A DNA stretch of 64,000 bases from Apostichopus japonicus (Eukaryota; Echinodermata; Holothuroidea; Aspidochirotida; Stichopodidae), in contig NC_092583.1 of the NCBI RefSeq assembly GCF_037975245.1, forward strand, positions 14,485,264 to 14,549,263. Reading direction: 5' to 3'. Positions 41,503 to 52,463 of this stretch are shown one piece after another. The notes beneath the pieces are model-generated. The model saw only the letters and a list, made by a program, of their open reading frames with translations, searched no databases and was not told the DNA's origin. How positions within the stretch are numbered: the first letter of the stretch is position 1; the number at the start of each line of letters is the position of its first letter. The translations under genes and the position numbers were made by a program.

Positions 41503-42885
41503 TTACTTGGTGCAAACTGCGCATGTCAGCTCGTATCCGTTAACGTAAGGACCACATGGCAAACCTCCACCTGTCCCTGAGCAAATTCCCTCAACAGGCT
41601 GCATGGTAGCAAAATCGTTGCTGGCTGCAGCCGTACCAGAGCGATACGTAGGATGCCCATCAAGGCATACGTACTGTGTACGTTGATGTGTGCTTCTTTC
41701 AGCCATTAGGAACCCGTAGTATTCTCTAGTCCAACCACTGGGACAAGACGGACGAGCTGGGACCATGAGTACAGTGGACCGGCCGATGGACTCACAGACT
41801 GCACACGGAACATCATGCTCAACAAGAGACTGTATTGGCGGGAAATCAAATCTGTATTCTACACCATATAGTCTGCTGGTTCTGTCTTGGACACCATTCT
41901 GGGGTCTGTCATAGACTGGACTCTCTGGAAGGCAAAGGTAATTGGCACCCCCTCCTGTGGCAGCACGTTCTGCTCCTGCAGCTAAACCACTATACACCTG
42001 GTCAGCTGAGGACGGGCACACGTCCCTCCCCCAACGGATGTAGACGCCACCTGATGAACCTGAGGAAAGATGAAGGCCGGCTTGATTAGAAATGGTTGCT
42101 ATAAAGTGACACTGACTCTGCTCAGATTATTTCAATGGCTTAAAGTCAATTAATTCTCTCAGTGAGTTGCAAAGTTCCATACCGTACACCATGGTATTTG
42201 AAATCCCTGCTCTTCCATAAGCTGAAGGTACAGGAAGGGTCATTTTCAAATTTATTTTAGTTTTAAAGCCCATCAGTCACCCATCTATTTCTGTGTGGAG
42301 TTTCGATGTCCCCAACCCTGCTTCCACCTCCTACCTTCACGAAGCTTGCTGACTTGGCAGATTTTAGAAGAATATCGTAGCATTTCGATTTAGTTCTTTT
42401 TAGTTTGTGCTGTTAATCATGCATATTCACGAATATGGTATATATGTTAAAACATAATTAAATTCCATGATCTATCTATGTAGAGTAAATGATGACACTC
42501 ATAAATCTCATGCTCATATATATGAAGTGAATAGCCCATTACTTTCAGATGTTTTGACTTGATCCATCATCTCTGCTTCACTCAGTGCAGTCTGTATGGG
42601 AGTAGAGTTCTGCTTATCGTTGGTGAATCGAGAATGGAAGAGATCGTAAAGATAGTCTAATTGTACTTGCTGATCATGAATGACCTCTGCTAAATCCACA
42701 GCATCAGTCGGACTGCTCTCTGCTCCCTCAGTATTTGAGGTACCATTCTCTGCATCCGGTAGTCCAATCGCCTCATTGTCGTCTATCTCAGACTGCGCTG
42801 GCATTTCCTGGGACCCTTCCATCGGTATCCCAGAACCTGCAGCCAGCACCGTCAATAAAAGCAGCTTTGTAAATGTTGCTTCCAT
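41503..42885 (-). CDS. Secreted short-chain-collagen-C4-like protein, paralogue B (two exons)
   Basis: Exons are 42885-42543 and 42059-41503, phase 1, canonical splice sites, 299 aa. Exon 1 encodes a signal peptide (MEATFTKLLLLTVLAAGSG), an acidic linker with N-glycosylation sites (NGT, NST) and a short leucine-rich segment. Exon 2 encodes the same ten-cysteine C4-type domain as paralogue A, intact to a TAA stop. It differs from A by about fifteen residues in exon 2, concentrated in three short stretches (around AERAATGG, PPIQSLVEHDV and ASNDFATMQ), and by a one-residue deletion. Key cysteines and W/G residues are unchanged. The 18-nt micro-exon candidate is at 42335-42352. It arose by the tandem duplication that made copy B. 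Function as for paralogue A; it may be redundant or expressed differently. Confidence 0.82.
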
Positions 42886-43712
42886 CTGGACTAGAGAAAA
42901 CAAAATACAAAAAAAGTGGACAGTACATCATGGTCCTTTCAAAAAGTTTCAAATTAATTGCACATGTTTTCTAAGGCATCACACTTTTTCACTCTAAATT
43001 GAATTTGCATGTTTTTCTACTACAAGAGCAACATAATGTGAAGCATGAAAGAACCTGATGATTACAACACTTGAGCATCTTGCTTATACAGGAAGCTGAG
43101 GGCAAAATGAATCTATATACGATGGTGATGGCGTGTGAGTGTGTATGTATGTGGTACCTTAGCTCCTGAACATGATAGCTCACCAAGAGCACAGTGCATC
43201 AACTCCAAGCTTAGTATGTAGATTCCCCTTAGTAAGTTCTTGACAGCTTATTGAACAAGGTCAAAGGTCATTTGAGGTTACCAACTTGGCAAAAATAATG
43301 AAAATGTTGTAACTTAGCTTACTTGAACACCTAGCTGCAGCATTGGTTTTATTGCATAATTGGGTGGTAGATTCCCCTCTATCTTGAGCAATTTTGATGA
43401 GGTCATAGGTCAGTTGAAGTGGACAGGAAGCAAAACCTAAGCGCCTTGTAAATTAGGTAACTCGATAATTCTACCAGATTGATGAATCTCATTGTTGTAT
43501 TAAGGGGACCTTCAGTAAGTTCTAAGCAGCTGCAATCCTTATTGGGGAATGTCAAAGGTCATTTGAGGTCCTTGTAAATATGATTACTCCAAAAGTAGAG
43601 CTTCAATGAATCTCATACTTATAATATACATTCATCTTAGTGAGTACAAGAACTGTAATGTTTTTTTTTGAAGATGTCAAAGTTCAATAAAAGTCAATTG
43701 TCTGGAAACAAG
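42886..43712. other. Upstream of paralogue B
   Basis: Matches the sequence upstream of paralogue A, including AGGTCA-type half sites at about 43257-43278 and 43552-43570. No exon recognised. Confidence 0.55.
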
Positions 43713-45116
43713 TATGGATGGGTCTGGGAGACTAGGACTTTAAACAGATCTAGAGTTTGGATGGCTCTAGGAGACTAGGACTAAACAGATCTAGAGTATG
43801 GATGGGTCTAGGAGACTAGGACTAAACAGATCTAGAGTATGGATGGGTCTAGGAGACTAGGACTAAATAGATCTAGAGTATGGAAGGGTCTAGGAGACTA
43901 GGACTAAACAGATCTAGAGTATGGATGGGTCTAGGAGACTAGGACTAAACAGATCTAGAGTTTGGATGGGTCTAGGAGACTAGGACTAAACAGATCTAAA
44001 GTATGGATGGGTCTAGGAGATTAGGACTAAACAGATCTAGAGTATGGATGGGTCTGGGAGACTAGGACTAAACAGATCTAGAGTATGGATGGGTCTAGGA
44101 GACTAGGACTAAACAGATCTAGAGTTTGGATGGGTCTAGGAGACTAGGACTAAACAGATCTAAAGTATGGATGGGTCTAGGAGACTAGGACTAAACAGAT
44201 CTAGAGTATGGATGGGTCTGGGAGACTAGGACTAAACAGATCTAGGGTATGGATGGGTCTAGGAGACTAGGACTAAACAGATCTACGTATGGATGGGTCT
44301 AGGAGACTAGGACTAAAACAGATCTAGAGTATGGATGGGTCTAGGAGACTAGGACTAAACAGATCTAGAGTATGGATGGGTCTAAGAGACTAGGACTAAA
44401 CAGATCTAGAGCATGGATGGGTCTAGGAGACTAGGACTAAACAGATCTAGAGTATGGATGGGTCTAGGAGACTAGGACTAAACAGATCTAGAGTATGGAT
44501 GGGTCTAGGAGACTAGGACTAAAACAGATCTAGAGTACGGATGGGTCTATGAGACTAGGACTAAACAGATCTAGAGTATGGATGGGTCTGGGAGACTAGG
44601 ACTAAACAGATCTAGAGTTTGGATGGCTCTAGGAGACTAGGACTAACAGATCTAGAGAAAGGATGAGTCTAGGAGACTAGGACTAAACAGATCTAGAGAA
44701 TGGATGGGTCTAGGAGACTAGGACTAAACAGATCTAGAGTATGGATGGGTCTAGGAAACTAGGACTAAACAGATCTAGAGTATGGATGGGTCTAGGAGAC
44801 TAGGACTAAACAGATCTAGAGTATGGATGGGTCTAGGAGACTAGGACTAAAACAGATCTAGAGTATGGATGGGTCTATGAGACTAGGACTAAACAGATCT
44901 AGAGTATGGATGGGTCTGGGAGACTAGGACTAAACAGATCTAGAGTTTGGATGGCTCTAGGAGACTAGGACTAACAGATCTAGAGAAAGGATGAGTCTAG
45001 GAGACTAGGACTAAACAGATCTAGAGAATGGATGGGTCTAGGAGACTAGGACTAAACAGATCTAGAGTATGGATGGGTCTAGGAGAGTAGGACTTAACAG
45101 ATCTAGAGTATTTAAA
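43713..45116. repeat. 41-bp minisatellite, copy B (about 34 units)
   Basis: Same unit as 32095-32640 but expanded about 2.6-fold. Variant units (GTTTGGATGGCTCTAGG, AGAAAGGATGAGTC) recur at about 44616 and 44943, about 324 bp apart, so part of the growth was by duplication of blocks of about eight units. Confidence 0.95.
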
Positions 45117-45659
45117 GCTGGAATGAATATTTTTCTTACCGATATGTACAGCAGTTTGTAGGTTTCGGTGATTAGAAGTAGTAATTTTCTTCAAATTGTC
45201 CTCTGTTCTGTATCAGATGTAAGTGTTCTGTTATAAAGATCAGCATGACAAGGATATTTATTCAAATTTGCTATTTGGTTTTAGTACCTACAGGTCTCTT
45301 TTTTTCTTTCTTTGCAGCTGTTTCTGACAGCAGAAGTATACATAAATCATAGCAAAAAGGAAATATAGAAACTTGAATCAAATTTCTTGTAAAACTGACT
45401 GGTGCTTGAATTATTAAAATAATAATAACATAAAATAAATAAGCTGTCAGGAACAGGTGTCAGCCTATAATTTATGTTAGACCTAATAGTAAGAAAAGAG
45501 TAAGAAAATTAATGTAAATACACCTACTCCAAGCTGTCATGCATTGTACTTGAGTGAAATTAATGGTTATCATCAGGGGTAAGAATTATTTGCATTTTAA
45601 ACTCTACTGTAGGCTATAGTTGTGGCCTTCATTTTATTAGGGAAAATATTAGTCTAATA

Positions 45660-45685
45660 TGTATATATATATATATATATATATT
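45660..45685. repeat. (TA)n microsatellite
   Basis: Longer than the matching tract in copy A (about 33198-33209), showing expansion or contraction after duplication. Confidence 0.85.
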
Positions 45686-46049
45686 AGGTAACGATGATGG
45701 GGCCGGGTGAAGGGTATGATGAATTGATTTGTTTGGGATTTTTTTTTAAAGTAAAGAGCAATATGTTATCTACAAGATGTAATTTTTTCCAATGCCCAGT
45801 TGATTTTGACCTGAAAAAAAATATTGTTTTGACTTTAATCAGCTAGTGCTTATACAGTCCTTAGCTTTGAAGGTCTGCTGTATAGACCCCAACTATAGCA
45901 CGCTATCATGGAAAAGTTTCTTGAGATTACGTAAGCGACCTGCCTAGATGTAAATGCTGGAATGTTAGAAATGATTTGGCAAAATTTGCTTTAATTTGTA
46001 ACGTTACAGCTCTAGGCCTACACAGTGTCCAAATGAATGCCCTGCTAGT

Positions 46050-46434
46050 CATAGGCGTAGGAGCCTAATTTGATATGGGGGGCTGTAACGACTTGCCCGA
46101 AAAATATAAACAAAATTTTTCGCGAAAATTTTGGTAATATTTTCCTTGTTATTAACCCTTCCATATTGGTTATAATTATTGTGGAAGTCGTTACAATAAT
46201 AATATCAGTTTAACCATTGAAAACACATTGCAGATTTTTCTTCTTTCACTAGGTGCCCGAAAAATTCTCAGCATATTGCCCGAATTTTCACCACAAAAAA
46301 TTGAAAAAACACATTGCAAATTATTCTTCTCTCAGTAGGTGCCTGAAACATTCTCAGCAAATTGCCCGAATTTTCACCAAAAATTTTGGTTGGGGGGCTC
46401 CAGCCCCCCCCCCCCTCCGCCTCCTACGCCTATG
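46050..46434. mobile_element. hAT-type MITE, CATAGGCGTAGGAG ends, copy B
   Basis: Orthologous to 33572-33922 with the same flanks (CTGCTAGT, CTGCAAGT). It is 34 bp longer, with an internal stretch near 46090-46125 that is missing from copy A. Confidence 0.82.
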
Positions 46435-46442
46435 CTGCAAGT

Positions 46443-49040
46443 CATTTGGTACCATGTGCCTCTTTTATAGGATGAATCTTCCATCTATTAATGAAATACT
46501 GAATTTTCCAAGAATTTCTGGAAATAATGATGTCCTGTTGAAGCAGCATCCAGAATGGCATTAATTTAGGTTTATACCACACTGCCCTTTCTTCTGTCAG
46601 GCACTTTCAAAATTCCAAATGGATATTTGTAAATAGCATGGATGATTTGGATCGAACGGGATTGTGGTTTCTCTGTATTTGTAGGAGACGGAAAGGTACA
46701 TTTACAAGCAGGGTTCACCATGCGTTCACTGGAAGCAGTCCTCCATGTCGGTAGTTATAGCTCGAATTAGTTCAATAACTTATTTTACAGGGACATTAAT
46801 TTGGCCAGTGGCAGAGAGTGTGAAACTAATATTAAAATCTTATCCAGGCTAATTTGAGTTACGTTTGAATGAATGTTAGCTAACTAACGTGACTGTTAAC
46901 CCTCCCATACTAATACACATAGACCACAGTAGTTTGTCAAGTTTCTTGCTTTATGCTGTAAAATTGTTCCTTCAATCGTTTTATCTTTCTACGGAGATTT
47001 TCGGAGACTGTTGTTTGTATCACGGATAATCAAGTTAATCATTGTTTTATTCTTCGTGCGCATAATTATTATTTGGAGACAATAGCTAATAGCCTCTACA
47101 CAGTTGAACTGCTCCGAGGTGTTAAATTTGTTTGAGGATAATATCATTTTTGCCTTGGGACATGACCTATTCCAGCTAATTAACTAAATTGGGGGAGTTC
47201 AATATTTATCTATTTTTACTTCCCCTAAAAGCCAACAATCAAGTGTTGCTATAATTTTATGACAAAGTAGATTCATAAGTCATAATCCATATCAATTATG
47301 TGTTTCAAACATAGTCGATGGTCGCTGTGTACACTCAAACACATGGGGTAACAAGAAATATGTAGACGATTGGTGGGGCTGTTTCAAAAAGTTTCTAATT
47401 GAGAGTTTCAGTCAGTAACATTTAGTCAATAAATGGATCATGGGTATTGGCAAAGCCTAACCAGAGGGATTTATGAGGTCTGTATCAGCTGCTGCATATA
47501 ATAACATTTCATAAGCCCTATTCATTCATTGTTGCTTTACTTGGAAATAATAATATTTAATCTATTTTCATGCGACAAGTAACTGTAGATTGTGTATTAA
47601 GTGGCCTTGTTACTAATGATCTTTATCACACTTGTTAAAATTGAGTGATATGTTGATTACACACACCAGTGATTAGTTCATGAAACTAACTCCTTATTTA
47701 TCCATCTTTTGTTTTCTTGTTTTATGCTCTGAAGACTGACAGACATCAGCTGATACTATTAGCAGATATTGGGATTCGCATTTCTTCAGAAAAATGACTT
47801 GAAGTAAGTCTTGACCAAGAGCGTATTCGTAATATCAACAGACTTCAGGTATTGTATTATACATTTAACCAAAAATGTTGGTGTTTATGGAGAAGAATGT
47901 TGTTTTTCCATCTCATTTATTTGCTTACCTATGAATGTTTTCTTTGACTTGGAAATGAAATTACTGTATGTCAAATAAACATAGCTAAAAAAGAAAGAAT
48001 CTTTCAATCTTAAAATTAAAATGTATGCCAGAATTCTTGAAAGCGTCGGTAAAAGGAAGAAAAAGGTTTCTCTATGGTAAAATAATAGTATTGTAGTAAG
48101 TATCCGGGCGACCTGTCGTTCATCTTTCAGTTGAATATATTTAACTCAGTCAAGGAAATGAGACAAATCTATGAAAATTTTCATCCAAAAAAGTTACTCA
48201 AAAAGGAACAGGACCAGAAAAGGTGTTCCGATGTCTCCAATTCTGTTTTGCAAAAGGTGAGTGGGGGGGGGGGCTGGGAATCTTTTAATTTTTGAATTAC
48301 TTATGAACAGCAACTCTGTAACTGTTTCTTGACAATTGCTTTAAAAGTTTAGATTGTCACACTAGCATGATGAACCCATTAAAAAGTGGTTTTAAATTAT
48401 AAACCATGAAGATTTGACCTATTCATTATCAAATGAGATCATATCACTTTGTGAAGTGTTGTTTCAGTACCAATTTTCATTCAAGATCCTTCATTTTATG
48501 CAAATATTAATGTCGCATTTCTTTGACAATTTGGTCGAAGATGAAAGAGTAGGCATTTAAGTTTGTAGTACACCTTCGTACGTCTCTGTCTGACAATCAG
48601 CCCATTGGTTGCTTATATCCAACAGCTCATGTGGTATATAGCCTCTTTTATAGAATGGATTACAGCTCATTGTTATCACAGGGAAGTGGTCGTAAGAAGA
48701 GACTATGATGGCAGCCAGCAATTGAAGTGCTTGTTTAATGTGAAACATTTAAAAAATTGATCAAAACATTCCATGTCAATGTTTTTCAGTCATAGTCAAC
48801 AACTCAAAACCATGACATCGTGGTTGGTTACGGTGGTGGTGCACACATGGTAGTTGTGATCTTGTTACCAAAATAAAACAGAATATTGGAATCAAACGAT
48901 TTTCTGGTTTTACAACACTTCTTGTTCTTTTGTCAGGCATTGCCATTAAAATATGATGCCATGCTTCTAGAACCATTAGCAGGTGTGCAATATTCTCTAT
49001 CTTTTGCCTTTTCTGCAGTTGGCTTGTTGCTCAGTTTTGA
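46443..49040. other. Non-coding stretch shared with copy A
   Basis: Matches 33931-36880 without the TTAA-type insertion. No gene recognised. A G-run at about 48264-48275 is copy-specific. Confidence 0.55.
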
Positions 49041-49898
49041 TGTGAGGTGAAGATGGAGAGAGCTGATGTAAGGTTTCCTTTCCTCCACTCCCTCTTTCTC
49101 CCAGTTCCCTCTCCTTCTCTATGCCTCGCCATCCCTCCCTCCCCATCCCTCCCTCCCCATCCCTCCCTCCCCTATCTCCCTATTGTATTTGGTATGTCTC
49201 ACTGTAGCCTTGTTCTTTCAGATATCAAGAAGATGCAAGGAGACGCAGGACGATGTCAATAGACGGATGTGGCGCCAGGCAGGTTTTGTGGGAATGTAAC
49301 GCTTGTGATATGTCTTAACACATTTACTATAGCAGTGTTCTTTCAGATTTCTGGAGCAAGGTGGACTTAGACCAGGACCAAAGAAGATGGACGAGGGCGC
49401 CAGGCAGGATTGTGTGGTTTTCTTAATTGTATTTGATTTGATATCTTGATATGTCCTGATGAAGGCACCAGCCGGGTTGGTGGGGAAGGTAATACATGGG
49501 ATATGTCTTAATGTATTTACTATAGCCTTGTTCTTTCAGTAACCAGAAGGTGGACGGAGACCAGGACAACTGTTAAAAAAGAAAGAAGACATATGGGGGT
49601 GCCGGGGTGATTTGGTGGGGTATTTCATTGTATTTGTTAGATCTTAACTCTCACTTGTAGCCTTGTTCTTTCAGATATCAAGAAAAAGATGGATGGCTGG
49701 GGGCACCGGGCAGGATTGTGTGGTATTTGATATGTCTTAACGTTTCTCTATAGCCTTATTTTTTTCAGATTTCTGGCTCACGGTGGACGAAGGCCAATTA
49801 CAAATACGGGCAGGTGCCCGGATGGTGTGGTCATAGGCGTACGGGACCATTTCAGTTTGGGGGGGCAGAACTTTTTGTGCCCGAAAGTTCCCGTGACA

Positions 49899-49990
49899 CT
49901 ATCTAAGCGGAGCGCCACCATCGGTTGGCGCGTAGCGTACAAAAAATTTTTTGGCAAACAATGCCTCTCAGATTGCCGGAAACGGCACTT
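49899..49990 (+). other. Structured motif, copy 6
   Basis: Left copy in the 49832 element: P1 ATCTAAG opposite CTCAGAT with one mismatch, P2 GCGCCA/TGGCGC, P3 GGCA/TGCC, P4 TGCCG-GAAA-CGGCA. Confidence 0.55.
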
Positions 49991-50812
49991 CTGAGGCCTT
50001 GCAAGTTGCATCTAAACATTCTTTATTTTATAATCTCACGTTTTAGAAATTTACACTTCCCCAAAAATTTGGTAAATTAGAAGAAGAAAAAATGGTAACA
50101 TCACTTTGAAGGGGGAAAATGGGACAGTATAATTTTTAATCTCCTATTTAGTTAGCTGAGTACTGTGTTAAAATAATAACATACATACATACATACATTG
50201 TTCAACGACACGTAGGCGGGATAATGTCGCTGTGCCGGGTGCGACTGCAATTTGTCTCACAAAACAGTATAAAATGTAACAAGAATATGATAAACCTGTA
50301 CTATTAGGCTTGTAGGCACTCCCCCCCCCCCCCACCCCACCATCCATGAAAAAGAAAATGTTTCTTATATACACTCATGTTGGGGGTGTCCAGGTCAAGG
50401 CGGCGGAAGCACTTTAATCTGGGGGGCACTGACATCAAAGGGCACTTTGTAGAAATTCGATTGGACTGAAGCAGCCTTACATTTAGTACCCTTAATAACT
50501 CTTATTGTATTATCTTATTTGCGTATACACATCACTCCATCAACGCCCCCCCCCCCCCCCCCCAAGGAAAATATGCCTATACTAGCACTGCAATATCCAA
50601 TGCGCAAATTGGGAAACAAGGAACAAGTTTTCTTTTGAGACAAAATGAGGTGAAATCATGCTAGTTGCTAATGTAGGAATCTTCCGAATTAAAGTTTTTT
50701 TCTTGTTAATATCTTAACAAATTTTTTCCATTCAAAATAGCTTTGAGTTTGACCCACAGAAATTCATTAAAAGTCACGGGCTTAGCCAGGATTTGCAAAG
50801 TTGTATGTACAA

Positions 50813-50910
50813 CTATCTGAGCGGAGCGCCACCATCGGTTGGCGCGGAGCGTACTAGAAAATTTTTGGTTTTTGCAAACCCCTCAGATGGCCGGAAACGG
50901 CCCTTCCCGA
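50813..50910 (+). other. Structured motif, copy 7
   Basis: Right copy in the 49832 element. All helices are intact: P1 ATCTGAG/CTCAGAT, P2 GCGCCA/TGGCGC, P3 GGTTT/AAACC, P4 GGCCG-GAAA-CGGCC. Confidence 0.58.
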
Positions 50911-52463
50911 GTATTCATTCTGGTTCCCTGGCCTCTTGCTAACTTGAGGCACCTCAATTTTTATGTAGAAAAAAGGCACATTTTTAACCTGAGGAAAAGT
51001 GGGGGGGCTCGTCCCCCCTGTTCCCCCCGGTTCCGCCGCCGTTGGTCCAGGTATAAAATTGACTAGTTAGAAAAAAATTGATCGTGCAAAACGGGTGGTA
51101 GCCCAGATGAACTGCGCTTACGATGGTGTTACACGGAAATATTCGGGCAGCATGATGCTAAATAAAGAAAATCATGGAATTGTCGGGCAAAAATTTGAAA
51201 AAAATTCGGGCAAGCTTCTGCATATTTATATATATATATATATTTCCAGAGGACAAGAAATTCGGGCAAAAGTCCTGAAAAATTCGGGCAGCCTAAGAGG
51301 AAAAAATATATATATATATATATATCTATATTTTTTCTCCTCTTAGGCTGCCCGAATTTTTCAGGACTTTTGCCCGAATTTCTTGCCCTCTGGAAATTTG
51401 GGGGGGCAGTCTGCCCCCCCGCCTCGTACGCCTATGGGTGTGGTATTTGATTGTATTTTAAATGTTGTTACATTTTCTATAGCCTTATGTTTTTCAGATA
51501 TCCAATACAAGGTGGAGATGTCCAGGACGATAGTTAACGACATAATATTGGTGATTGCGCCGGGTGGTTTGGTGGGGTATTTCAGGTATTTTGTTTTTTT
51601 TTATGTATCTTAACTCTCAATTGTTCTATCAGATATCAAGAAGATGGACAGAGTTGCAGGATGACGTCTGAAAGAGGCGCCTGGTGGGGAAGGTAATACA
51701 TGTGATATGTCTTAATGGATTTACTATAGCCTTGTTCTTTCAGGTATCTGAAAGGTGGAGGGAGACCTGAACGACTGCTAACAAAGAATGGGGGTGCCGG
51801 GCCAATTTGGTGGTGTATGTTGTTGTATTTGATAGATCTTAACTCTCATTTGTAGCTTTGTTCTTTTAGATAAATGATGGTGGCGCCAGGCTGGATTTTT
51901 ATGGTGTGCTATTTTGTTGTATTAAATGTCTTAACATTTTTCTACAGCCCAATTTTTTTAGATATCCGGAACAAGGTGGACAAAGACCAGGACGATAGCT
52001 AGATGGACGGTGGCACTGGGCGGAGTGTTTAGTTGTATTTCATATGTCTTAACTCTCACTTTGTTCTTTCAGGATGTATCCCTCCCTATCTCCCCCTCCT
52101 TCCCTGTCAACCCCTCTCTATCACCACCCCCTCCCTCTCTATCACCCCTTTCTCCCTGTCCCTCCCTACCCTCCTAATACAAGATATGATCGATTTCCTT
52201 GTTAGTCGTTTGATTGGCCATCATCATACAAATCTGTTCATGTGATACTACTAAGTTATTCAGCAGGTGGTTCAAGTCCACCAACAGATTAACACTTGGC
52301 CATTCAGATGTTAATAACAAACCAAAATGCCATTTCTGTCATTGTTTTCAATCCTAAGAAAAAATCCAAACTCTTTTTCGCCCAGAATTTTGGTCACAAT
52401 GCATTTGGATGATACTTGTTCCTATCCTTCCCTAGACTAGGTTGCTTGATTGACTCAGCTGTT

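Larger units (their letters stand above)
49832..51436. mobile_element. hAT-type non-autonomous element, CATAGGCG family, copy 2
   Basis: Inverted ends CATAGGCGTACG and CGTACGCCTATG are flanked by an exact 8-bp duplication, GGTGTGGT, at 49824-49831 and 51437-51444. The body is closely related to 6982-8521 over its length, with two structured-motif copies (49899 and 50813). It is missing from copy A of the segmental duplication. Near the right, an inverted arrangement (about 51140-51300 versus 51330-51420, AATTCGGGCA motifs) is extra relative to copy 1. Confidence 0.88.
49040..52060. repeat. Diverged tandem array with TTCTTTCAGATATCAAG units, copy B
   Basis: Corresponds to 36880-37545 but has about twice as many units, plus the 1.6-kb element at 49832-51436. 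Each unit carries a pyrimidine tract followed by CAGATATC or CAGATTTC. Open frames are not conserved between units. Confidence 0.7.
37869..52463. repeat. Segmental duplication, copy B
   Basis: Direct tandem duplicate of 26690-37865. It begins with the same GGGAAAACATGC edge. After about 45 bp the match stops, and a 3.2-kb stretch (about 37912-41113) of other sequence, mostly transposons, replaces about 0.2 kb of copy A. Homology resumes at about 41114 and runs to 52463, interrupted by the element at 49832-51436 and by expansion of the 41-bp array. Confidence 0.88.

Noticed and set aside
42680-42997. Plus-strand open frame over paralogue B exon 1
   Set aside because: Antisense shadow of the signal-peptide exon.
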